A stretch of DNA of 64,000 bases from Rubrobacter taiwanensis (GCF_004337705.1 NZ_SKBU01000018.1:31393-95392); one strand, 5' to 3'. Counted from the first letter of the stretch, positions 9,429-18,395 are shown. Numbers and translations are program-made. The notes: a model not told the origin generated them from the sequence alone.

Positions 9429-9658
9429 ATGCCCTGGCGGCCGTCCGCCAGAGCTATCTCCAGCACCTTGTGCGCTATGTCCTCGAACTCCTGCGCCCTG
9501 ACCGAGTCCCCGGTCAGGGTGACGCTCGACCCGTCGTCGAAGAACATCTGCGCCACCTCGGTGCGGGAGCCGCTCTTCTCCAGATAGCTTCTGGCGAGCG
9601 CTACCAACCCCGCCAGCGCGGTCAGAGCGAGCAGATACTTCAGAACGCTACGCCTCAC
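9425..9658 (-). CDS. Small single-pass membrane protein, function unknown
   Basis: 77 residues: a basic start (MRRSVLKYLL), one hydrophobic segment (about residues 7-23), then a soluble tail with alternating charged residues. I do not recognise a family. It starts inside the last codons of the upstream Roadblock gene (overlap about 11 bases), which suggests translational coupling. Roadblock proteins often work with small GTPases or membrane partners, so this may anchor or partner it; that is inference. Its 3' end overlaps the stop of convergent lon by a few bases. Confidence 0.6.
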   Translation of the reverse strand: MRRSVLKYLLALTALAGLVALARSYLEKSGSRTEVAQMFFDDGSSVTLTGDSVRAQEFEDIAHKVLEIALADGRQGI

Positions 9659-10040
9659 CCTCTTCCTCCTTCAGGATACGCGAGATCTCCCGCCCCGCGT
9701 TGCGCATGTCGTAGAAGATCAGACCTATCCTCGCCTCCGTTCCGGTAATGGCGGCCAGAACGGTCTCCCCGTCCACCCGCGAGAGCAGCACGTACCCGAG
9801 CTCGTTGCGGACCTTCACGTTGCGCGGAGCATCCCGGCCCTGCTCGCGGGCGGTGCGCCCGGCCAGATTGAAGAGAGCCGAAATCATCGCCGAAACCCTC
9901 TCCGAGTCCACGCCTTCGGGGAGCGTGGAGGCCAGCGTCTCACCGCCGGAGATAACCACCCCCGCCTTCACGTCCGGCGAAAGCGACTGCAGCTCCCCGA
10001 GGACTCGCCTCAAACGCTCTCCTCTGCTCCTCTCCGTCAC
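9648..10040 (-). CDS. Roadblock/LC7 domain protein
   Basis: About 130 residues with the Roadblock/LC7 pattern: helix RLRRVLGELQSL, strand VKAGVVISGGETLAS, the segment VSAMISALFNLAGRTA, then strand YVLLSRVDGETVLAAIT and helix IFYDMRNAGREISRIL. In actinobacteria such proteins are linked to Ras-like GTPases and surface polarity. Here no GTPase is adjacent. A TATAAT box on the minus strand (10089-10094) rules out the farthest upstream start. GTG 10040 follows AAGGAGG at short spacing and leaves the full domain; GTG 10070 is an alternative. It is translationally coupled to the small membrane protein downstream. Confidence 0.7.
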   Translation of the reverse strand: MTERSRGERLRRVLGELQSLSPDVKAGVVISGGETLASTLPEGVDSERVSAMISALFNLAGRTAREQGRDAPRNVKVRNELGYVLLSRVDGETVLAAITGTEARIGLIFYDMRNAGREISRILKEEEGEA

Positions 10041-10088
10041 TCGCCTCCTTCCGGACGCGTACAGCACCACTCTTCTGATCCTCCCGGG

Positions 10089-10094
10089 ATTATA
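10089..10094 (-). promoter_or_regulatory. -10 box for the Roadblock gene
   Basis: Perfect TATAAT on the minus strand. It lies back to back with the tRNA-Val promoter on the other strand and sets the upstream limit of the Roadblock transcript. Confidence 0.5.
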
Positions 10095-10099
10095 CCGGC

Positions 10100-10128
10100 T
10101 TAACAAACGGTCCGCGGAATGGTAATAT
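10100..10128 (+). promoter_or_regulatory. Promoter of tRNA-Val
   Basis: TTAACA (10100-10105) and TAATAT (10123-10128) separated by 17 bases, placing transcription start about ten bases before the tRNA. Confidence 0.6.
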
Positions 10129-10145
10129 TGCTCCCGCAGTCCCCG

Positions 10146-10217
10146 GGGCGATTAGCTCAGCGGGAGAGCGCTGCCTTCACACGGCAGAGGTCGCTGGTTC
10201 GATCCCAGCATCGCCCA
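10146..10217 (+). tRNA. tRNA-Val (anticodon CAC)
   Basis: A full cloverleaf folds: seven-base acceptor GGGCGAT/ATCGCCC with discriminator A, D arm GCTC/GAGC, anticodon stem CTGCC/GGCAG around loop TTCACAC, and T arm GCTGG/CCAGC around TTCGATC. The anticodon CAC reads GUG. CCA is not encoded. Confidence 0.95.
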
Positions 10218-10290
10218 CTTTGAAAACCCTCCCTCCGTCTGGGGGAGTTCGGATTATTCCGTACCGTTTCCACGATAGAGGGCGGCCGAG

Positions 10291-10626
10291 TCACATACCG
10301 CCGGGGCGGGCGAATACGACCTGCACCTCTTCGGTAGTCACCAGTCCTTTATCGATCATCTCGTCTAGTCTGGGGAGTATCGCCTCGATCTTCTCCGGGC
10401 GGTCGATGGCTATGATGACCACGGGCAGGTCGCCGGAGAGATCCAGGATCCTGGCCGTGTGTATTTGCTTGTCCGCACCGTAGCCTTCTATTCCGTGAAT
10501 TACCGTGGCTCCTGCTATCCCTCCCTCGTGCAGAGCTTCGACTATCGCGCGGTAGAGGGCTTTGTGTCCGTACCGGAAGGAGTCACCTATGTAGATGGTC
10601 AGCCTGGTGGCGCGCAGCGTGTTCAT
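10291..10626 (-). CDS. DUF190 family (PII-like) protein
   Basis: 111 residues matching DUF190: LTIYIGDSFRYGHKALYRAIV, GIAGATVIHGIEGYG and the C-terminal VQVVFARPGGM. DUF190 proteins have a PII/CutA-like trimeric fold and are often encoded next to crcB fluoride channels. I chose ATG 10626, which has GAGAGGA just upstream and overlaps the crcB stop (ATGA), so the two are translationally coupled. A regulatory or ligand-sensing role is inferred from fold and linkage, not shown. Confidence 0.85.
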   Translation of the reverse strand: MNTLRATRLTIYIGDSFRYGHKALYRAIVEALHEGGIAGATVIHGIEGYGADKQIHTARILDLSGDLPVVIIAIDRPEKIEAILPRLDEMIDKGLVTTEEVQVVFARPGGM

Positions 10627-11024
10627 TTGGATCCTCTCCCGGTTCTCCACACGCGGCGAGTGCCGCGAGCCATAATCACTCCTAGGTAGACGGCAAGAAG
10701 CCCTAAGAGCACCTGACCGAATGCATTCAGCATATACCCGGCAAGATTCCCGGCGGAGAGGAGCTGCAGGGACTCGTAACTGAAGATCGAGAAGGTCGTA
10801 TATCCACCGAGCATGCCCACAGCGAAGAAAGCTCGAGATCGATTCGAGAGCACTCCCTCTTCTACGTAGTGTAGCACCGCGCCGATCAAGAAGCATCCGG
10901 AGACGTTAATGATAAAGGTCCCCCACGGAAACGCGGTCCCGTAGAGAGATGTGATCCAAGAATCCAACAAGTAGCGGCTGCCAGCCCCGACCGCGCCTCC
11001 CAGAGCTACGAAGAGAGTGTTCAT
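10623..11024 (-). CDS. crcB: Fluoride channel subunit CrcB/Fluc (copy 1)
   Basis: 133 residues with four hydrophobic segments and the Fluc signatures GGAVGAGSRYLLDSW, FPWGTFIINVSGCFLIG and GMLGGYTTFSIFSYE. Fluc proteins form dual-topology dimers that let toxic fluoride leave the cell. A second, diverged copy lies 54 bases upstream on the same strand. Paired crcB genes are common in Gram-positive bacteria and often encode heterodimers. I looked for a fluoride riboswitch before the pair and did not see its conserved core. Confidence 0.92.
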   Translation of the reverse strand: MNTLFVALGGAVGAGSRYLLDSWITSLYGTAFPWGTFIINVSGCFLIGAVLHYVEEGVLSNRSRAFFAVGMLGGYTTFSIFSYESLQLLSAGNLAGYMLNAFGQVLLGLLAVYLGVIMARGTRRVWRTGRGSK

Positions 11025-11077
11025 ATCCCTGCGGGCTGGGATACCCGGATATGGCTGCGTACGCTATCCGCCGTCAC

Positions 11078-11461
11078 CTATTCTCCCACCAGGCCCCGGA
11101 CAAGAACGACCCCCAGATACACGGCAGCGAGGCATATGAGGAGCTGACCGAGCGCATTGAACAGGGTGGCCCTGGCGCTCCGGAACCGGAGCAGTTGCAT
11201 GGTCTCGTACCCGAAGGTAGAAAAAGTTGTGTATCCGCCCAGGATACCCACGGCGAGGAGGTGCCGCGCTCCTCCCGGAAGTCCTCCACTCTCGATAAAA
11301 GCCAGGACCACGCCTATCAGAAAAGACCCCGATACGTTTACGAAGAAGGTCCCCCAAGGGAAATCCGTATCGAGCCGGGTCATGATCCAGACCCCCACGA
11401 GGTACCGCGCAGCAGACCCGACGGCCCCGCCGAGGGCCACGTAGATCAAGCTCTCCAGCAT
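11078..11461 (-). CDS. crcB: Fluoride channel subunit CrcB/Fluc (copy 2)
   Basis: 127 residues, four hydrophobic segments, with the motifs GGAVGSAARYLVGVW, FPWGTFFVNVSGSFLIG and GILGGYTTFSTFGYE. It is clearly related to the next gene downstream and probably forms a heterodimeric channel with it. It begins 47 bases after the stop of the AmiS-like gene, so the two functions appear to be in one transcript. No separate promoter is obvious in the gap. Confidence 0.92.
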   Translation of the reverse strand: MLESLIYVALGGAVGSAARYLVGVWIMTRLDTDFPWGTFFVNVSGSFLIGVVLAFIESGGLPGGARHLLAVGILGGYTTFSTFGYETMQLLRFRSARATLFNALGQLLICLAAVYLGVVLVRGLVGE

Positions 11462-11508
11462 GCAACACCGGTGCCCAGCCTCTTCAGAGCTCCGCCAGAA
11501 CGCACGAT

Positions 11509-12021
11509 CTACACACTCAGGGCCCCCGTGAGGAGAAGGTAACCCGGTATCCAGGCCGTAACCACGCCTATTATTATCGTGAAGATCCCGCTAAAGCGCA
11601 GCAGCTGCGTCATCCCCAGAGCCAGCAGCAGCCAGTAGACGAACCACAGCACCGCCCAGGCCGCCCAGTTGAGACCCAGCCAGAAGGGGCCCTCGCCCGC
11701 AAGAGTGGTAAAAGCTATCGGCACCGCTGTTAACGCCACGAAGAGACAATACCAGCCGAGACCTCGGCCGTCGACGTCCAGAAACCGGTTGATACCCACC
11801 CACAGGTACGTAAACGCGAATAAGAGAAACTGCGCCGATGCCAGCACGCTGAACTCGTCTGCTCCGGGACCGAAGGCCGAGTAAAGCGCCACAAGCAGCA
11901 CCAGCCCCCCGGTAAAGATGTTCATGACCCAGATCTCTCGATCTTGTATGTAGCCCAGAAGCCATATTCCGTTCAGGACGAGAACGGCACCCACATAGAG
12001 CAACCCGAGACCAAGATACAT
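11509..12021 (-). CDS. AmiS/UreI family amide or urea channel
   Basis: A 170-residue membrane protein with about six hydrophobic segments. It matches the AmiS/UreI family through its N-terminal LGLGLLYVGAVLVLNGIWLLG, the central LLFAFTYLWVGINRF and the late segment WAVLWFVYWLLLALG. These proteins are pore-type channels for urea or short-chain amides. ATG 12021 follows GAGAGGTGG at good spacing; the frame extends upstream into a perfect palindrome and was not used. It lies just downstream of the formamidase gene, which would hydrolyse what it admits. Confidence 0.88.
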   Translation of the reverse strand: MYLGLGLLYVGAVLVLNGIWLLGYIQDREIWVMNIFTGGLVLLVALYSAFGPGADEFSVLASAQFLLFAFTYLWVGINRFLDVDGRGLGWYCLFVALTAVPIAFTTLAGEGPFWLGLNWAAWAVLWFVYWLLLALGMTQLLRFSGIFTIIIGVVTAWIPGYLLLTGALSV

Positions 12022-12076
12022 CGATGCACCACCTCTCTTATCGCTGTGAAGAGTTCCTCTGCAGCGATATTCGATC

Positions 12077-12112
12077 GGTGTTCTGGCGGTGTACGTACAC
12101 CGCCAGAACACC
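12077..12112. repeat. 36-bp perfect palindrome
   Basis: Two 18-base arms meet with no spacer around GTACGTAC. It lies 64 bases beyond the fmdA stop and 56 bases before the amiS start. No T tract follows on either strand. It may be a terminator-like element between the two genes or a protein-binding site. Confidence 0.8.
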
Positions 12113-12175
12113 GGGCTACTTACTACTTACCGCGACGAACCTCCGGCTATCCCTTATGCGACCGTCAGCCTCTCT

Positions 12176-13456
12176 CTATCCCCGGAACTCCACCCTTGTC
12201 TGGTTGATCTGCGGCTCGCCCGGAGCATGAGGCAGCCGGGCCTCCCGTGCCACCCGGCTGGGAACGTCCTGCGGGATGACGGGCCGCTTGAAGATCTCGG
12301 TCGGTATGTAGAGCGAGACGCACGCATTCGGGATGTCGACGATGCCGCTAACCCGTCCCTCCACCGGAGCCGTACCGATTATGATGTAGGCCTGCTCGTC
12401 GGTGTACCCGCAGGTCTTGAGGTACTCGATGGCGTTCAGGCAGGCCTGACGATAAGCGACGGTGAGGTCCAGATAGTGCTGGGTGTTGTCCTCGCTGACC
12501 CCGACACCCTCGAAGACCAGGAAGCTGGAGTAGCGGGGCTGGAGATGACTCAGCTCGAAGATCGGCATGTGCGTCGGGCGGGTCATGCCATACTTCTCCA
12601 TGCCGCCCTTGATCAGCTCCACTCCGAGATCTATGTACCCCGCCATCTCGATCGCCCCGCAGAAGGTGATCTCGCCGTCCCCCTGCGAGAAGTGCAGATC
12701 GCCCATCGAGAGCTTGGCACCCTCCACATAGACCGGAAAATAGATGCGCGACCCGATGGTGAGGTCCTTTATGTCGCAGTTGCCGCCGTGCTCCCGCGGA
12801 GGAATCGTCCGACACGCCTCCCCGGCGACCCGCTCAAACTCGCTCCCGGTGAGCGTACCCAGCAACGCGTTCTGAGGAAGCGGTGGCAAGGCCAGCGGCG
12901 GCACCCGGTCCGGATTGGTGTCGATCAGAGCCTGTTCCCGGCGATTCCACCGGGCCAACAGATCGTGTGAAGGGGCACACCCTATAAGTCCCGGGTGCTG
13001 GATCCCCACGAACTCAACATCCGGAACGTGGCGCGAGGTCGCATAAAGGCCGCGCAGGTCCCAGATCGCCTTGTGAGCATCAGGGTAAACGTCGGTGAGA
13101 AAGCCGCCCCCGTTCTGCTTGGAGAAGATGCCAGTGTAGCCCCACTGCTGCCCCGGCCCGGAAGGAGGCCCCATGTCAAGGATATCCACAACCAGGATAT
13201 CCCCCGGCTCCGCACCGTTGACGTGTATCGGGCCGGAGAGCACGTGGCACGGAGTAAGGTCAATGTCGCGGATGTCGTCCGCAGAGTCGTCGTTCCTGAC
13301 CTGCCCGTTGGTCCAGTCCAGACACTCGATGCGGAAATCCGTCCCCGGATCGGTCGACGCCGCCGCCGGAATGTCCGGGTGCCAGCGGTTGTGCCCGGGC
13401 ACTTCCTGTTCCTGCATCGGCTTATTCACGTCGACCTTGAACAAGGTTTCGGGCAT
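12176..13456 (-). CDS. fmdA: Formamidase/acetamidase (FmdA family)
   Basis: 426 residues of the FmdA_AmdA family, which hydrolyses formamide or acetamide to ammonia and formate or acetate. Recognised stretches include HNRWHPDIPAAASTDPG, GAEPGDILVVDI, the Zn-site region REHGGNCDIKDL and GDLHFSQGDGEITFCGAIEM. Start ATG 13456 is preceded by AGGAGG. Length is typical (about 410-430). Neighbours are an AmiS-type channel downstream and a divergent fmdB. Acetate from acetamide could be activated by the acetyl-CoA synthetase in this window. Confidence 0.95.
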   Translation of the reverse strand: MPETLFKVDVNKPMQEQEVPGHNRWHPDIPAAASTDPGTDFRIECLDWTNGQVRNDDSADDIRDIDLTPCHVLSGPIHVNGAEPGDILVVDILDMGPPSGPGQQWGYTGIFSKQNGGGFLTDVYPDAHKAIWDLRGLYATSRHVPDVEFVGIQHPGLIGCAPSHDLLARWNRREQALIDTNPDRVPPLALPPLPQNALLGTLTGSEFERVAGEACRTIPPREHGGNCDIKDLTIGSRIYFPVYVEGAKLSMGDLHFSQGDGEITFCGAIEMAGYIDLGVELIKGGMEKYGMTRPTHMPIFELSHLQPRYSSFLVFEGVGVSEDNTQHYLDLTVAYRQACLNAIEYLKTCGYTDEQAYIIIGTAPVEGRVSGIVDIPNACVSLYIPTEIFKRPVIPQDVPSRVAREARLPHAPGEPQINQTRVEFRG

Positions 13457-13561
13457 GACTCCTCCTGTAGTCGCCGAACTCTTCCGAGAAACGCTGGCAG
13501 CTCTGCCTCCGGGCCCTGCCCGGTGCTCCTTTCCGCTATCCAACCTCCTTCCCGGAGCCCG

Positions 13562-13582
13562 ATGTGCACAAATGAATGTGCA
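13562..13582. promoter_or_regulatory. Repeat ATGTGCA pair in the fmdA/fmdB control region
   Basis: ATGTGCA occurs at 13562-13568 and 13576-13582, and TGCACA/TGTGCA also forms a short inverted repeat. It lies in the 250-base divergent region upstream of fmdA. It may be an operator; the protein is unknown. Confidence 0.3.
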
Positions 13583-13665
13583 TATCTCACCCCAATATCG
13601 AGAGCGGGGGATTATAGTCACGGATCGTGCGGGGTGTCAATGATGCAGGTGGATAGAAAATGAAC

Positions 13666-13671
13666 TAATAT
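13666..13671 (+). promoter_or_regulatory. -10 box upstream of fmdB
   Basis: TAATAT in an AT-rich stretch about 36 bases before the fmdB GTG. Confidence 0.35.
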
Positions 13672-13707
13672 GGAAATTGAAACCAGAGGCATCGAAGAGG
13701 AGGCGAG

Positions 13708-13995
13708 GTGCCCGTCTACGAGTTTGTCTGCGAGAGCTGCGGTCCGTTCGAGCAATGGCGGAGCATGGGAGAATCCGGAGCAGACATGAGTTGTCCGGAG
13801 TGTGGAGAGGCGGCGCGCAGGTTGTACACGGCGCCCGCGATCAGGAGGATGTCCGCGGGCCTCTACAGGGCTCTGGATCGGGCGGAGAAGAGCGCGAGCG
13901 AACCGGAGGTGGTCCGGAAGCCCGGCAAAGGAAGAGACCTCAGAAGCGGACATCGCCACGGTCCCGGGAGACCCTGGGCCCTGGGGCATGGCTGA
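13708..13995 (+). CDS. fmdB: FmdB family zinc-ribbon protein
   Basis: 95 residues starting at GTG 13708 behind GAGGAGG. The N-terminal zinc ribbon is clear: VYEFVCESCGPFE then MSCPECGEAARRLYTAPA, four Cys in two CxxC pairs. The C-terminal half is basic and low in complexity. FmdB proteins are named for linkage to formamidase and are thought to regulate it; direct evidence is limited. The divergent arrangement with fmdA supports that link here. Confidence 0.88.
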   Translation: MPVYEFVCESCGPFEQWRSMGESGADMSCPECGEAARRLYTAPAIRRMSAGLYRALDRAEKSASEPEVVRKPGKGRDLRSGHRHGPGRPWALGHG

Positions 13996-14003
13996 TCTCT
14001 CAG

Positions 14004-14077
14004 TAGGGGCGGTGGGATTCGAACCCACACTGTACGGATTTTAAGTCCGCTGCCTCTGCCGGTTGGGCTACGCCCCC
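14004..14077 (-). tRNA. Class-I tRNA with UAA anticodon (tRNA-Leu-like)
   Basis: The minus strand folds into a 74-base cloverleaf: acceptor GGGGGCG/CGCCCCT with discriminator A, D arm GCC/GGC, anticodon stem GCGGA/TCCGT with loop CTTAAAA, a five-base variable loop ACAGT and T arm GTGGG/CCCAC around TTCGAAT. The anticodon TAA would read UUA (Leu). Bacterial leucine tRNAs normally have a long variable arm, which is absent here, so the amino acid is uncertain. A TATACT box (14095-14100, minus) lies inside the end of ppx. CCA is not encoded. Confidence 0.8.
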
Positions 14078-14081
14078 GCAC

Positions 14082-14948
14082 TCATCGCTGTGAAAGTATA
14101 CCAACTCCGTTTTTCAGGTCGTGCGCCGTGCCGTCGAGGAGGTCTTTCTTCGAAACGGTGAAGCTCTCGTGCCCGCAGGCCCGGACGGCGGAGGCCAGCA
14201 GCGTCAGGCCCGCGCGGAAGACCTGGGCTCTCAGGAGCGGTACGGCGTAACGGGAGGAGATCTCTCCCGGACTCAGCGGCTCCAGCTCATCCAGCAGCGT
14301 CTCTACGTCGTTCAGGCCGATGCGGTGGATCTCGAGCGAGTCGCCGCCGGAGAGGAGGCCGGCCAGCGTGGTGGCGGTCCCGCCGGCGGCGATGAGCCGG
14401 TCCGCGCGGGCGGCGGGTGGGAGGTGGAAGGTCTCGAGCGCGAGTGCGGCCAGCCGCTTCCGGTCCGCACGAGTAAAGCGCTCGTAGTCCCGGGTGCAGC
14501 GGACGCTTCCGAGATCGAAGCTCCTGAGCCACTCCGGGTTCCATCCGGCGCGGCCGGAAGATATCTCGGTGCTGCCCCCGCCCACGTCCACGACCGTGGC
14601 GCGCTCTCCGGGCCTCAGGTCCAGCGTTGCGCCCGCGAAGGTCAGAGCGGCTTCCTCCTCTCCGGTGAGCACGTAGAGTTCGACACGCCGCCGCTCCAGT
14701 TCGGCCGCCAGCGCGGCCGCGGCGGGTCCGGCATCGCGCACGGCGCTGGTGGCGACGGCGGCCACCCGCTCTACATTACGCTCCGCCGCCAGCTCCAGGT
14801 ACTCGTCCACCGCGGCGAGGGTGCGTTCCAGCCCGGTGTTCCCGAACCCGCTGCGTCCGAGGCCGGTTATGCGCTCGCGGCGCTCGCCGGGCGGGATCAG
14901 GAGCCGGGTGGAGTTTGAGCCCAGGTCTATGATCGCGAGGCTACTCAT
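14082..14948 (-). CDS. ppx: Ppx/GppA family phosphatase
   Basis: 288 residues of the ASKHA-fold exopolyphosphatase/pppGpp phosphatase family. The two phosphate loops are LAIIDLGSNSTRLL at the N terminus and ATVVDVGGGSTEISSG, and RVAAVATSAVRDA is also typical. It is the short, single-core actinobacterial form without the HD-like C-terminal domain. It would act on polyphosphate or on (p)ppGpp. Its start overlaps the upstream DUF501 gene, in the conserved eno-ftsB-DUF501-ppx order, so cotranscription is very likely. Confidence 0.9.
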   Translation of the reverse strand: MSSLAIIDLGSNSTRLLIPPGERRERITGLGRSGFGNTGLERTLAAVDEYLELAAERNVERVAAVATSAVRDAGPAAAALAAELERRRVELYVLTGEEEAALTFAGATLDLRPGERATVVDVGGGSTEISSGRAGWNPEWLRSFDLGSVRCTRDYERFTRADRKRLAALALETFHLPPAARADRLIAAGGTATTLAGLLSGGDSLEIHRIGLNDVETLLDELEPLSPGEISSRYAVPLLRAQVFRAGLTLLASAVRACGHESFTVSKKDLLDGTAHDLKNGVGILSQR

Positions 14949-15366
14949 CCGGGGTGCAGCAGCGGTCCTCCGGGTAGGGGTTTCCGAGGCGCTCCAGAGT
15001 CCACTCGGCGACCGGGTTCGGGAGCGCCCCGGAGAGGTGGAGCGCCGTAAAGGCGTGCAGGCACTTCACGTGCCCCCCGGACCGTACCCCGGCCACCCGC
15101 GTCCCGAAGAGCCGGGCGTGACGCTCGTGGATCTCCTCCACGGCGCTCTCGCCCAACGTCTGCTGCGCCTCGCGCACCCCGCCCGCGGATTCCACACGCG
15201 AGATGGCGGCCACCAGCTCGGGGCAGGTCACCCAGAAGCTGGTAGGCATCTCGCGGGTGCGTTCGTTCTCGATCACGCTCGGGCGCCCGAACGGACAGCG
15301 GGCGGCGACGCGGAAAGGTCTCGGCCTGCGCCCCAGCTGGCGCGCGACCGCCTCACGGTCGTCCAT
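14941..15366 (-). CDS. DUF501 domain protein
   Basis: 141 residues matching DUF501, a family found in actinobacteria beside ftsB/divIC and ppx. Recognised parts are RPFRVAARCPFGRPSVI, MPTSFWVTCPELVAAISRVE and GGHVKCLHAFTALHLSG. Several Cys and His residues are conserved in position, but no reaction is known to me. It overlaps ftsB by 14 bases and ppx by 8 bases, indicating tight translational coupling. Function unknown. Confidence 0.85.
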   Translation of the reverse strand: MDDREAVARQLGRRPRPFRVAARCPFGRPSVIENERTREMPTSFWVTCPELVAAISRVESAGGVREAQQTLGESAVEEIHERHARLFGTRVAGVRSGGHVKCLHAFTALHLSGALPNPVAEWTLERLGNPYPEDRCCTPDE

Positions 15367-15634
15367 CGTCCTCCGGGATTATGTAGACCTTCTCGCCGGG
15401 GCGGACCATGCCGTACCGCTCCCGGGCCGTACGCTCCAGCCCCTCCGGGGTCTTCAGAGATTCGATGGCATGTTGCTGGCGCGCGTTCTCCCGCTCCGCC
15501 TCGTCCAGCCGCTGCTCCAGCACCGCTATCTGGGAGCGACTCTCCATGATCTGCTGCAGCGGCGCTATATACGCCGCGAGCAGGAGTCCGATCAGGGCCG
15601 CATAGAGAATCACGAACAGCGGCCGGAGCTTCAT
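15353..15634 (-). CDS. Septum formation initiator FtsB/DivIC family
   Basis: 93 residues: a short cytoplasmic start, one membrane segment (LFVILYAALIGLLLAAYI), a coiled coil (RSQIAVLEQRLDEAERENAR) and the family's C-terminal ERYGMVRPGEKVYII motif. FtsB/DivIC proteins join FtsL and FtsQ in the divisome. It starts one base after the pyruvate kinase stop and overlaps DUF501. The location in an enolase operon is usual for Gram-positive bacteria. Confidence 0.88.
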   Translation of the reverse strand: MKLRPLFVILYAALIGLLLAAYIAPLQQIMESRSQIAVLEQRLDEAERENARQQHAIESLKTPEGLERTARERYGMVRPGEKVYIIPEDDGRP

Positions 15635-17056
15635 CTACTCCTCTCCTATGGTGTACACCTGGAGCATGTTCGTGGACCCCGGCGTGGTGTTCAGCACGCC
15701 GCCCGTGATTATCACGCGGTCGCCCTTGCGGACGAACCCGGCCCCCTCGGCCGCCTCGATAGACATTCGCACGCGGGCCTCCATGTTCCCCACCTGCTCG
15801 CCCGAGATGGCGTCCACGCCCCAGACGAGCGCCAGCATCCGTACCGTGCTCTCCTCCGGGCTTACGGCTATGATCCTGTTCGACGGGCGGAAGCGCGCCA
15901 CCCGGATACACGAGAGCCCGCTCTGGGTGGAGGTGATAATAGCCTCGGCGGCCAGGTCCTCGGCCAGCTCGCAGGCGGCATGGGTAAGCGCGTCGTACTT
16001 ATCCCCCCGGCCCCAGGCGGTCGAGGCCGCCAGATCCTGACCGTAGGCTATCGCGGACTCGGCCGTGCGGCAGATGCGGTCCATCTCCTGCACGCTGCGC
16101 AGCGGATAGCGCCCCACGGCCGTCTCGCCGGAGAGCATCACCGCGTCCGCCCGATCGAAGATCGCATTCGCCACGTCGGAGACCTCGGCCCGCGTCGGAC
16201 GGGGGTTGCGGATCATGGAATCCAGCATCTGCGTCGCGATGATCACCGGCTTGCCCGCCCGCCGGGATCGGGCCACTATGCGCTTCTGCTCTATCGGGAC
16301 CTGCTCGGCGGGGAGCTCTATGCCCAGATCGCCCCTCGCCACCATGATCCCGTCCGCCGCCCGGATGATGCGCTCGATGTCTCCCACGGCCTCGTGCTTC
16401 TCGATCTTGGCCACGACCGGGGTCTTGCCGCCGAACCGGCGGATGCGGTCTTTGAGGTCCAAGATCTCGTCCCCCGAGCGCACGAACGACATCGCCACCC
16501 AGTCGGCCCCGATCTCCCTCACGCCGAACTCCAGATCCTCGATGTCCTTCGGCGTGAGCCCTCTGATGCTCAGAGAGGAGTCCGGGAAGTTCAAACCCTT
16601 GTGCGAGAGGACCAGCCCGCCGGTGATCACCTCGCACTCAAGCTCGTTCTCCCCGACGCGCACGACCTTCAGATCGAGCAGGCCGTCGTCTATGAGGATG
16701 CGGTGCCCCTCCCGGACGTCCTGAGCGATCCCCTCGTAGGAGACCGGCAGGCGGCTGGCGTCGCCCAGGAAGTCTCCCGGCGCGATGGTAACCCGGTTTC
16801 CGGGCACAAGCTCCGTTCCCCCAACCACGTTCCCCACCCGTATCTTCGGCCCCTGGATGTCCTGCAGGATGGCGACGTTGCGGCCCATCTCCCGGGCGAA
16901 CTTGCGGATCAGCTCCGCGCTTCGCGCGTGATCTTCGTGCTCACCGTGTGAGAAGTTCAGGCGCGCCACGTCCACCCCGCTCCGGATGAGGCCCTCGATC
17001 ATCTCCGGCGTCGAGGTGGCCGGTCCCAGCGTGGCGACTATCTTAGTGCGGCGCAC
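15635..17056 (-). CDS. pyk: Pyruvate kinase
   Basis: 473 residues, the standard bacterial length. The enzyme converts PEP and ADP to pyruvate and ATP. Signatures include the start MRRTKIVATLGPAT, the active-site Lys in PVVAKIEKHEAV, the metal loop MVARGDLGIEL and ATQMLDSMIRNPRPTRAE. The C-terminal regulatory domain is present. Start is GTG 17056. It lies eight bases after enolase, so the last two glycolytic steps are encoded together, ahead of ftsB. Confidence 0.96.
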   Translation of the reverse strand: MRRTKIVATLGPATSTPEMIEGLIRSGVDVARLNFSHGEHEDHARSAELIRKFAREMGRNVAILQDIQGPKIRVGNVVGGTELVPGNRVTIAPGDFLGDASRLPVSYEGIAQDVREGHRILIDDGLLDLKVVRVGENELECEVITGGLVLSHKGLNFPDSSLSIRGLTPKDIEDLEFGVREIGADWVAMSFVRSGDEILDLKDRIRRFGGKTPVVAKIEKHEAVGDIERIIRAADGIMVARGDLGIELPAEQVPIEQKRIVARSRRAGKPVIIATQMLDSMIRNPRPTRAEVSDVANAIFDRADAVMLSGETAVGRYPLRSVQEMDRICRTAESAIAYGQDLAASTAWGRGDKYDALTHAACELAEDLAAEAIITSTQSGLSCIRVARFRPSNRIIAVSPEESTVRMLALVWGVDAISGEQVGNMEARVRMSIEAAEGAGFVRKGDRVIITGGVLNTTPGSTNMLQVYTIGEE

Positions 17057-17063
17057 TATCCTC

Positions 17064-18383
<1,320 letters not shown>

Positions 18384-18395
18384 TCAACGAGCTCT

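Noticed and set aside
11462..11508. Fluoride riboswitch before the crcB pair
   Set aside because: The gap is only 47 bases and lacks the conserved crcB-motif core; the 154 bases before amiS also lack it.
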